A stretch of DNA of 64,000 nucleotides from Hemileia vastatrix (taxonomy: Eukaryota; Basidiomycota; Pucciniomycetes; Pucciniales; Zaghouaniaceae). Below the pieces are notes generated by a model that was not told the origin of the DNA, made no database searches, and saw only the letters and a list, made by a program, of their open reading frames with translations. A program made the translations under genes and the position numbers. Positions 12,301-22,098 of this stretch are shown piece after piece. Where the stretch lies: positions 42,170,797 through 42,234,796 of the forward strand of contig JASXTE010000004.1 in NCBI GenBank assembly GCA_030280995.1, in the 5' to 3' direction. Every line of letters begins with the position of its first letter. The first letter of the stretch is position 1.

Positions 12301-12371
12301 TATGATTGAGGGTACTAAGAGGGGCAATAATGCTCTAACAACATGCTCGCTGCATTAGCCCTCAATCATGT
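12301..12371 (-). ncRNA. intronic hairpin RNA candidate, copy 2 of 5
   Basis: Inside the intron 12433-12218. The basal stem reads GATTGAGGG/CCCTCAATC, where copy 1 has GAGTT/AACTC. Both sides of the stem changed together, so pairing is kept while the interior sequence is unchanged. Confidence 0.55.
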
Positions 12372-12540
12372 AATATTTTCCCATTATGACAATTATAAAG
12401 TAATATTTTTAAAAATTATAACCATTTACATACATTTTATACCGTGCAGCTTCTGTTCCCAAATAAGAGCATGTAAAAGAAAATTAAAAAAAAATTAGCA
12501 AAATCTTTTATTTATTTAAAACATTTTTTTGTATATATTA

Positions 12541-12611
12541 CTTGATTGAGTTACTAAGAGGGGCAATAATGCTCTAACAACATGCTCGCTGCATTAGAAC
12601 TCAATCATGTA
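12541..12611 (-). ncRNA. intronic hairpin RNA candidate, copy 1 of 5
   Basis: Lies inside the intron 12668-12453. The basal stem is TGATTGAGTT paired with AACTCAATCA, then CTAA with TTAG. This encloses a conserved ~35-nt interior with two small stems (TGC/GCA and AGAG/CTCT on the minus strand). It is nearly identical in the interior to copies 2, 4 and 5. The functional class is not recognised. Confidence 0.55.
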
Positions 12612-12668
12612 ATAATACAAAAAATTTTAAAGAATTTTCTTTGATGGAAAAACAATAATTTTACATAC

Positions 12669-13343
12669 CTTTATTTACGCAATGATATAATTTTGAATCA
12701 ATAAATATTATTAAATAGATATGAGTGAAACAGAACCTGAAGAAAAAAATCCAAGTCAATTTCAGAACCACTCATACTACGTTTAACAATGTAAAATCAA
12801 TTCATTCATTCACTAAAATTATTTGTAATATTTACGTAACTCATCATGCCATATATCAAAAAATATATTTGCCTGAATAACATGCTCAAACCTTTCAATA
12901 GTAGTTTGTTTTTATTCACCAAATATCTTCAAGCAATCCAGGTAGATATTTTCTGGATGGCTGGCGGAAAAAAGAAGATGGGGTGCTATAAAATTGCACT
13001 CAGCTTGCAATTTCGCAAGAAAAAATAGTATCTGAAGTTGCAAAGGCAAAATTCCCCACAAGTATCTACAAAAATCATACTTGTTTCATGAATGAGCTAG
13101 GATAGACATATTTATCACACAAAAAGGTACAAATTTAATGTTAAGCTGTGTGGAAGGTCAAATTCAAATTCTTGTAGACCACTTGCTGCTAATCGATACA
13201 ATCCATGAACACATCTAGTCTTATATTTACTAGATTGAATGTCGAAAAATGTGATAGATATATATCACTTGCTTCCTAGCAATTAACTCACTCTTTGTTG
13301 GATGGAAACCAATCATCACATTATTATTTGCAGGGGGATACAT
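12669..13343. other. spacer between hairpin families
   Basis: AT-rich. It may contain the promoter and first exon of the minus-strand TET/JBP transcript. No coding region supported. Confidence 0.4.
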
Positions 13344-14434
13344 CCTGCTATCAAATTCCTGCCAGCAATCTTGAATGATATTCTTGCTGGAAGGTTACAA
13401 TGTTAATCAATTATTTTGACCACTTTCCAGCCATCGATTCAATATTTAGATGGCTGGCAAGCCAAAAATAGGTGCAAGTACCTGCCAGCCAGCAAATCGC
13501 TTGTAAGCTGACTGGCAGGTTGGGTGAATCAATGATTTTTTTAGCCCCTAATTTCATGCCAGCTAGAAACAAACCAATTCGGTTTCTGGCTGGCAGGGTA
13601 GCAGATTGAGTGGTTGGGGAAATGCATCAATTTCTACTTCCTTTCGGCAGGAAATATGATGCTTAGCTTGCTGGAAGGAATGAAGCAAATCTATGCTTTT
13701 GTGGAAACCTGAAAATGCCTGCCAGCCAGCTGAAAAGCATATCGCTTGCTAGCTGGCAAGTTGTGATTTCAATTGATCATATTTGATCAATTTGCTTGAG
13801 CAACTCGCTTGCTTCATGTCAGCAAGTTTAAAAAATATTGAGGGGAAGGAGATAAAAATTCATATTTGAGAAGATGATTTGCCTTCCAGCCAGCAGAAAA
13901 TGATTAACTTGCAGGCTGGAAGGTTGATGTAGCATGCAGTGGTAATCAATTGATCGATTGATCGATCGATCGATTGATCGATCGATCGATTGATCGATCA
14001 ATTGATTGATCGATCAATCAATTGATCAATTGATTGATTGATCGATCGACTTGACAGCTGCCTGTCAGCCATCCATACAGATTTTTTTTGGCTGTCAGGC
14101 AGCCGTCAAGTTGATCGATCGATCGACTTGAACGCTACATCACCCTACCAGCCAGCTGCGATGTGACTTTGTCGCTGGCTGGCAGGGATGTACAATTGAT
14201 TTGCTGTCTACATGCCAGACAGCTAGGCAGCAACTTGCTGTCTGGCATACAGCAAGCGATTGATTTTTGGGGGTGATGCTTGCCAGAAAAGGGTGGCAAG
14301 TGCCTTGCAAACTTGCACATGCCTGCCAGCCAGCTTAAAAGTAATTGGTATGCTGGCTGGCAGGGTCAGGATAAGAATTTTTTTAAGATGCCAGCCAGAC
14401 AGCGATTAAAATGACAGCTGTCTGGCAGGCACTA
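13344..14434. repeat. array of ~13 hairpins with CTGCCAGCCAGC-type stems
   Basis: Serial stem-loops share the arm CCTGCCAGCCAGC and its complement but have different 10-25 nt loops. They lie at about 13358-13394, 13428-13463, 13480-13522, 13557-13598, 13717-13760, 13880-13922, 14047-14120, 14144-14187, 14211-14246, 14277-14299, 14322-14366 and 14391-14430. The best is 14322-14366, with 13 paired bases around a loop of about 18 nt. The 14047-14120 hairpin has a ~22-bp imperfect stem. No ORF or transposon end explains the array. Confidence 0.8.
13945..14049. repeat. GATC/GATT palindromic microsatellite
   Basis: About 105 bp of alternating GATC and GATT tetramers (with AATC), self-complementary over its length. 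It lies within the hairpin array and abuts the long hairpin at 14047. Confidence 0.9.
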
Positions 14435-16160
14435 AGTGAGACAGGAGTTAAACAAACTAAATATAAGAATAGAAACGAAATAAAAAACAAAAAGAGGCAG
14501 GAAATGAAAATGAAAGAGAAATACAGGCCAAAAAATGAGAATGAGAGAGTGAAACGATATAAAAATAATTAAAGAGAGAAAAAAAGAGAGAAACAGTCAT
14601 TGATGAGCCACCCAAAAAAAAAACTTACTAATTAATTATTGACAGGTTCTGTAGGAAGTGATCAGAAGCAAGTCAAGGGGTCAAAGAGTTTGTTGGAGGA
14701 AGCGTAGGTAGTCCGTTTTTGATGAATAATGACAATTTAAGAATATCAAATTAAGACTCAGTCATAGAAATAAGTGAGGGCAAGCAAATAAAATGAGCAA
14801 ACTTCAGAGATGGATAATATGCAAATTTCAACGTCAAAAAACATTTGGCATGTAAATAAGAGTGATGTTCTGTCAAACAAAAATCCATGCATAATATTTA
14901 AATCTTTAAATTCAAAAAAAATATTTAATATTTCTTAATTCAATTTTAATCACCTACATTTCAATTTCTAACTATAGTTAGTTGAATATTTCTGATTTTG
15001 TAGAATAGAATGTACACTACCAACTCAAAAATGTTTGAACAATGACAAAAAAAAATTGAAAAAAATGATTTTGTGTAGAATTTATGATAACCATTGGTAA
15101 GTCAATGATTAACTTCAATTATTTATTTAAATTTTTCCTATATCGGACATATCTTCTTTCAATTTCATACAATTTCAACCAGAATTGGTTATGAATTATA
15201 TGGAGAAGTTAATTGTAAATACATGATGACAGTGGCATTGTAACATAACAAGAAGCAAAAAAAAGAAGGAAAACTGCAGCATCAAAGATTATTGCATGAG
15301 AGGAACAATATTTGAAAATCTACCAGATTGAAAAAACAAATACCCCAACTAATGGGGCAGTGGGAGAGTGACAGATAAGACTTATAGTGTCAATGGGATC
15401 TTTAAGCTGTTGTGCTACTTTCAAAAGGCCACAGAATTGTTTTTGGTGAGCAGGAAAGGGGAGGATGACACATTCTTGATTATTTTTGGTCCATAAGGGG
15501 CTTATGAGGCAGTTTGGAGAAGGTGAAGCATTGAATTGGTTAAGGTACCTTTACAGGAGAATGGCCTGATAAAAATTGAATAAATTCCATAGCATGAGAT
15601 TAGGATAACCTTGTCAAAAATTTATACATACTGGCTGGGTCACAATTTCCCCTTAATTTTCAGAGTGGATTAGAATATGGGGGGTTAGGGGCCAGGAGAT
15701 AAAATTATTTTCAAGTATTATAAACATATTTTCACTTTTTTCCTGGTTGTTTAAATGTTTGTACAGATTATGTCTCCTCTTAATTATTATTCATTCACCA
15801 AAATTTATTCATATTATTTATAATTGTTCCTGTCTATCACTAATCATTTTTGTATATTAGCTATTATAAAGTTCTCCTGCTTATTTAATATTGAGAAAAA
15901 TGATATATTACAAGAATATTCTGAATGAGAAGATATTATAAGTAAAACTCTTCTTTTATACCTTTATAATAATAATTTTTTTTAGGGCATCATTGGCTTA
16001 TTTTCTTTTTTTTTTGGTAAACAACATTTATATAACAATAATCTGAAAAGTTGAAAACCCCAACTTGGAAATTTTATTGGACTGTCTAAAATGAAACTTT
16101 GTTTCAATTATTGAGAATGTGATTTCAACATGTTCTCAACAGATAATCATTTACTCATCA
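14435..16160. other. no gene recognised
   Basis: Begins with a purine-rich stretch (AAATAAAAAACAAAAAGAGG-like, 14440-14610), followed by AT-rich sequence without open frames of note. Confidence 0.4.
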
Positions 16161-16320
16161 GTGAGTGTTCACATGAGCTTCAAGGTGTGTTCAAAGTAAA
16201 TTCAATACTTCTTCATGATGGTTTCATCACTTCCTCAATGTGTGCTCAAAAAGATATGAATTAGGGTTCAAGGTTGCGGACTTGCTAGCAAGTCCGCCCC
16301 CCATATTGCGTGGTGAATGC
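16160..16320. repeat. MITE end with TTGCGGACTTGCTAGCAAGT core
   Basis: Contains the palindrome GGACTTGCTAGCAAGTCC followed by CGCCCCCCATATTGCGTGG. The same end occurs at 16615-16760, 45180-45312 and both ends of 53310-53570, so this is a terminal repeat of a DNA transposon or MITE family. Confidence 0.65.
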
Positions 16321-16614
16321 TTCAAACTTTTGCTTAAAAGGAGCTATAATTAAAAAGAACCACTGATCTTATTTTATATTTTTTCAGAAAAAAAAATAGA
16401 ATAAAATCATTAGAGAGGTTAAAAGTGAAGTTTTTGAAATAAATAGTATAATTTTCAGTCTTTTTAATGATCAAGTGAAATTCAAAATGAAAATGAAAAT
16501 GAGTTTTCTGAAAAAAATTTTTTGAATGGATCAGATTATTAATCTTCACTTGTTATTCTTTCTATAAATTATTCATTAAATTTTCACTATTATTCCAGCA
16601 CAGACTCATCCATT

Positions 16615-16760
16615 TTTGGTTAAGATCTCAAGATGAGTTCAAAGTAAAGTTCAGTCTGAGTCAAGTCTGAGTTCAGTCTCAGTCCAGTCTGACCTCCATC
16701 TGACTTCAAGTTGAGGACTTTCTAGCAAGTCCCCCCCTCAAATATTGTGTGGTGTGTGGA
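16615..16760. repeat. second MITE end with GAGTTCAGTCT subterminal repeats
   Basis: A run of GAGTTCAGTCT-like 11-mers leads into a degenerate copy of the same terminal palindrome (GGACTTTCTAGCAAGTCC). It matches the right end of the MITE at 53310-53570. Confidence 0.6.
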
Positions 16761-18440
16761 TTTCTAGCAGGAGTTGATTGGAGGTACTTTAGTAGTATAT
16801 GTTTTTGTTAAGAAGAGTTTTGTTGAATTTTGGACTTAATGGTGGTAAAATGATTGGGTGTTGGTGTCTCAATGGCTACCACATTGTCATCATCACTTTC
16901 TGGATGGAGACGAACTTAAAAAGTCATTATTTTTAAATGCAGTATGAGGAAATATAGGCCTTACCATCAGAAGGACCAGGTATGGTGAAACTATTGTTTG
17001 TAATGGTGTTGCAAATATTTTTGGAAGGGTTAATTTTGTTGATTAATCTGGGTATCAGGATAGAAGGCCTAGATCTTTTGGTTCTGTTGGCAAATGGACC
17101 AGGTTGAGGTGTAGATAAAGTTGATGAAGAGGATTAAGGACCACGTCTGTAGCAAGATTTCTTTCTGGAGGAGCAGGCATCATAAGCAGTTCTGTATGGA
17201 TGAGCTGGTGGTGTTATGGTACAGATGTGGTTATGGTCAATACAGTATTGACAGGGACCCATCTAAAGGGGTTGATTTTGAAAGATGTTTGAACATGGTG
17301 GTGGTTGAAGAAGGATGAATGTGGAAATTCTTAATTGGAGGGAGGATGTAGTCATCCAACATTAGCTGGGGCCTTTGGTGTGCAATTTGGTACTGTTTGT
17401 TTATGTCATAAATTGCATTGATTTCTGTTTAAGGTGTTTTTTTGGATTCATGGGCTGGATATTGAAGCTACGGGGATGATGCTATTATCATTGGATAGCC
17501 CTGGTTTCACTTTAAGTTTTTATAAGAGTATTTTTGGTATTTTTGGGTTTCAAGGGCTCAAATAGGCATATTTCACTTTTTCCTATGACTGTTTAATTTT
17601 TTTTTCACTTTTTTCGGCTAAAATTAAGTCTTAGGGTTAAGTTCTTAGTACCATTAGTTAGCCCTGGCTTTTCTCTATGTTTTTTTGTGATTTTTAGCAT
17701 ATTTTAAGGTTTTAGTGGTTTTCTGTTGTTTTAGATTTTTTAGTTGTTTTTAGTGGTTTTCTGGCTTCAGGGGGCTTGCCTGCTTTGCTTTTGGAAAGCT
17801 GGGGAGTGCTTCTAGAGGGTTTTTAATGCAATTTGGCTCTCAGAAGCACCAAGTTAGTTTATGTAGCATAGATTTTTAGATGGTGGTCTGTGTGTACATA
17901 CTGAAAAAGACAGTTTAGGGAAATCTTAATAATCATACAACCATTTGGTAATTTAATCACTGTTTCACACTTAGTTTTCACTTTTTTTTAGCCACAATTG
18001 GCTGTGTTTGTTTCAATTTGAGTTCTTCATTTGACTTACCTTTGGAAACTGGTTTATCTGGTGTAGCTTTGCAGCCTGAATCAAGTATTATTTCCGTTTT
18101 TCTGTAAAAAAAGTGCACAGTGTTTTTGGTTTTCTGGTGTGGATCTTTCTGAATTTCAGGGTTTGTTTTGTTCTGTGATCTATCTAGTTTACTGTCTTGG
18201 CTTTTTAAGCATTCAAGAAGTTGTTGGAAGGTGTATAGTAACAGTCTTCAATTTGATGTAGAAAATAAATCTCACCTGATATTTCTCAAATGGACAGGGG
18301 TTTTTCCCTCTATTTTTTCTCCAACTCCCTTGATTAAGGCCTATAGCTAGTACTATAAGATTTTCTACAACAGAATCACTTCGAAAATTAAAACTGAATA
18401 TTTACCTTAAAAACTAGCTTTCAGACACAAATAAGTTTTA
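16761..18440. other. decayed sequence, probably old retroelement
   Basis: G/T-rich on the plus strand with no intact frame. It lies immediately upstream of a gypsy integrase tail and may be its decayed pol, but no motif was recognised. Confidence 0.3.
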
Positions 18441-18485
18441 CCAATTGATCTAGATTCTGAATCATATCTTTGCATAGCCTGGGAT

Positions 18486-18866
18486 ATGTTCAAATCTACT
18501 GAAGAGCTACTATGTAAAAGAATGGTTCAGTTAGAAAATAAAGAAGAAACCTTGGAGAAGGCATATTCTAGGATGATCAAAATCCAAAGTCAGTCAGTTA
18601 GGTCTTGGGATAAGAGGTTAGCTCATAGACTCAGAAAGCCTTTGAAAGCTGGAGATATGGTCTTGGTGTATAATAGGAGTTTGGAAATTCAGTGGGGGAA
18701 TATTTTTTCAGATAGGTGGAATGGAACATATAGAGTCAGAGATCAAGTATTGTTTGGTTCATATTTTTTAGAGGAGTTGGATTGTGTTGTAAGAAAGAAA
18801 AGTTCAGCTTCTGAGAAAGTCAAGCAGTTCTATCCTAGGGGCACCAGGAGCTCTGAAAACTAAGTC
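18486..18866 (+). pseudogene. Ty3/gypsy integrase C-terminal fragment
   Basis: 125 codons with the 'SVRSWDKRLAHRLRKPLKAGD MVLVYNRSLE' to 'DRWNGTYRVRDQ ... YFLEELD ... KQFYPRG' layout. This is typical of the integrase tail of basidiomycete gypsy elements (quoted with gaps). No integrase core or RT was seen upstream and no chromodomain follows. A short duplicated motif, AATGAGGATAAACTAC, follows at 18871 and 18916. Confidence 0.7.
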
Positions 18867-20411
18867 CAAAATGAGGATAAACTACCTTCCATCATTTATC
18901 AAGTTTTCCTCCAGAATGAGGATAAACTACTTACCATCATTATGAAGAATAAAATTGTTAAAATTTATGTTAAAATTTTTATGAAGAAGAATTCTGTTAT
19001 AATGTAATAATTTTTGGTAGAAGTGTTTACAGGGGAACCTTCTAAATAAAATATTGGCAAGTTTTGGGGTAATTGATGGCCTGGCTGCTCTTTGCTTAAT
19101 TACCCTATAATTTTGATTATCAAATTTTCCCTTTTTCTAGTTAAATCCTGGCTTTTTTTTTGTTATATTAGTGGTCCTCTAAGGGTATAAACTGGATCAC
19201 TACAACATCAAATTGATTTCATTAATTCAAAAGCCAGATTCAACAGTTATTTTTTATGTTTTATTTTTTTATTGAAATTTTATTATTTGAATTATTTTTT
19301 AATCTTATTAAAAATTAATTTGTTCAGGGATAATGCTCACTGGTGCTCTCCAATCATCTTTACAAATTAGAGGTAGCCCACCCAGTGACTATCTCTATAT
19401 TTTGTTTATCATGTTTTCAAAATTTTCTAAAATTGTTTATATTTATCATCAATTTCTTTCCTGTGTATCCCACAATCAAGGTGTACTTGGATGTGGGTAT
19501 GATGTCATGAGTATGACTCATCAAGTTGCTGGGGGGCATCTTTATATATTTAATTTTAATTTTCAAATTTTAGGACATCTTTATATTTCAATTTGAATTT
19601 TTAAATTTTTGTTTTCATAAAAAAAGAGAAAAAAGAAAAAAAATCAAATCATTAATTTAAATTAATATTACTAAATCTTTTACAATATATAAAATTAAAT
19701 TTTCTTTTTCTAATATTTATTTTCTTTAATTATTTTCTTTTTTTTATTATTATGTTTTGAAATGAAAGATGGGGTTTAATGATGTTTAAAGAATACTTTA
19801 ATTTACCTCAAGACATTCTGTTAGTCCTCCAAGACTTTAAACTGGCTAGTTTTCAAGATTTGTCAAAAATTTTGACTTTATGCTTTTTTGATCTGTTAGT
19901 CCTTTAAGACTTAAAACTGACAATTTATGAAGCTTATGGATTTCTATTGGATTGGTTATTCCATCAAGACTTAAAACAGAACATTCAGGAAGAAGTTTCA
20001 AGATTTTACAATCAATTGAATGTTTGGTCCTCCATGACCTTGAGCTGGAAAGTCATCATTCTTTGTTCCACTATGACCCTTAACTGGAAATTACTTTCTC
20101 TTTGGTCCACCAAGACATTAAATTTGAAATTCAATCTTTATATGAATGATTCATGTGGGATTTGTAGAAGAGTAGTCCACCAAGACTATAAACTGGCAGT
20201 CAATTAAAGTTTTGGTTCCCTAAGGCTTTCAATTGAGAATTTTAATCTATTTGGACACTCAATTCAATCATTTTTAATTTATCACTGGTTCATCAGTACT
20301 CATACTGATACTCACTTGTTTGGACAACTAAATCATTGATAGATATGGTGCAACTAACTTTACAAAATGAATATTTCCAATGGAATTATTTTATTTTATG
20401 GTCAAAGAAGG
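18867..20411. repeat. AT-rich flank with degenerate 'GTCCTCCAAGACTTAAACTGG' units
   Basis: At least eight degenerate units occur near 19166, 19831, 19900, 19956, 20027, 20068, 20104, 20168 and 20210, spaced 35-75 bp. Each reads approximately GGTCCxCCAAGACTxxAAACTGG. Element A is inserted at the right edge. Confidence 0.5.
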
Positions 20412-21588
20412 TGTCAGCCTAAATATCCTTAGGACTGAGTATTTCTTATGCTTAAAATAAGATAACCTTAACTAGATTAAGCTTATATCTTAAAAATAAG
20501 GTTAAAATAATAATATATATTATTTTATTATATATATATATAATTATTATTCTATTATATAATTTATAATAGTTTAAATAGCTTATCCATGGCCTAATAA
20601 TACTTATTAAGGTGTTAATGGAGTCATAATATACTTATCTTAAGTGATATGAAGTAATTATTGACATACATAAGCTTATATGTATACATAAATCTCATAT
20701 TCAGTGAAATATGCAGTATATTATGTATAATTAGGTATATAAGTGGGTTTTAGCCCCTTAATAGCCTATAACCTTTGTTTTTCTGCTTATTTTAGGTCAT
20801 ATGGACGAAATCAGTGGACTCACAATGCCTACAGAAGCATAGACACCTATATCAGGCGCATACACCCAGTTTGGACAACTAAAATTACTTCCTTGGATGG
20901 TTATTCACGGATTTATGGGTTGGAAAGATGTTTCTGGGTTAATGTGGATGCTTGGGGATGTTATTGGGGGCTTGGAAATTTTATTTGTTTCCTTTATATG
21001 CTTTTAGTTTCATTAAATCTCTTTTTGATCTTTTATTTTACCTGTTTCTTTATGGTATCCGCTTTTATCTGGGATTTCTATTTATGGTATGACTCTGTGT
21101 TATTATTAATAGTGATGGAGGGTCCTTACTGGAGGTCTGGGTGTTGGAACTGCTTGAAGTGGACGCCATGGGGAGGTGATGGGCCCTCACAGTGCTGTAA
21201 TTGCCGGGGATAGCAGTGACATCATCTGGATTGAAGGTCTGTGCACTCCAGTGGATTTGGGTATAAGTAAGGAGGGATTTTGACGGTTTATTATAATCAT
21301 TCAATTACTACACTTCAAATAAACACTACACTACAATTATTAACATTCAGAAATATATTATAAAGCCCTTATAAATTGATATTATCTTTATAATAGCTAT
21401 AACTATATTTTATTCTTCTATTTTCCACCACTAGCACGCATTTAAATCCAAGTATTGTGAGTTTAATTTGAGTATAACTATTCTATTAGTCTTCCCCTGA
21501 GGTTTAATCACTAAATCATTTATTAATAAGTAGTAGGACCATAAAATAACACTATTATATCATACTTATATACTAGACTGTACTGACA
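20412..21588 (+). repeat. Element A 5' LTR
   Basis: 1177 bp, TGTCAGCC...TACTGACA. It contains a TATATAAG box near 20733-20740, a plausible promoter. The 156-codon open frame across it (20743-21213) is not treated as a gene because related LTR copies break it. Confidence 0.9.
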
Positions 21589-22098
21589 ATTGGGGGTCTT
21601 TCCTTATATTTTACTTATTATTTAGTATAAGCCTTGGGACGTGATTTTTACCTTAGTACAACTCAAAATTAACCAAATATTTGGGTCTGCGGCATATTAG
21701 TGGGTCATCATAACTCATTGATTGCGGAAAAGAACCCTTATAATAATTGTACTAATTTTTTATCATAAAAATTAGATATTTACAGTAGTAACTGTACCCA
21801 ATATAAACCCAATTTCACTTGGTATTTGGACACCAATATAACACCCAATTAAATTGGTATTTGGCTAAAGCTTGGTAAGCTAATTATTCACCCTTATAGA
21901 GGTCTAGTTAAACTTATTATTATATTTTTAACAGATTTTTTCGAATTTTTCTTATATTTTATTTAAATAAATAAAGATATAAATTCAGGGTAAGCTCCAT
22001 TGCTTTTTTATTAGTAATATAATTACTAATATCTTTTGTCTACTAATTCCACAGAGTTTTTCCTTTTGTAGACGTAAAATATTGTTATTCTGAACAAT
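21589..22098 (+). promoter_or_regulatory. Element A 5' untranslated leader and primer-binding region
   Basis: A TGGGGGTCTTTCC stretch begins four bases after the LTR and is the candidate primer-binding site; the matching tRNA was not identified. The rest (510 bp) has no conserved frame. Confidence 0.4.

Larger units (their letters stand above)
11454..12668 (-). other. spliced noncoding leader upstream of the TET/JBP-like gene
   Basis: On the minus strand, five GTATGT donors start at 12668, 12433, 12178, 11926 and 11686. Each is paired with an AG acceptor, leaving exons 12452-12434 (19 nt), 12217-12179 (39 nt), 11967-11927 (41 nt), 11720-11687 (34 nt) and a last exon from about 11464 that reaches the ATG at 11453. 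Introns are 216, 216, 211, 206 and 222 nt, far longer and more uniform than the other introns of the window. Branch-point-like motifs precede the acceptors (GCTAAT, ACTAAC, ACTAAT, TTAAC, ACTGAC). The exons contain stops in all frames and share no sequence with each other. The first exon upstream of 12668 was not delimited. Confidence 0.6.

Noticed and set aside
11551..12611. C/D-box snoRNA or hammerhead ribozyme identity for the intronic hairpins
   Set aside because: No consistent RUGAUGA/CUGA boxes flank the stem and no CUGAUGA...GAAA core is present.
20743..21213. 156-codon frame inside each LTR of element A
   Set aside because: Lies wholly in the LTR, is broken in element B LTRs, and lacks a recognisable motif.
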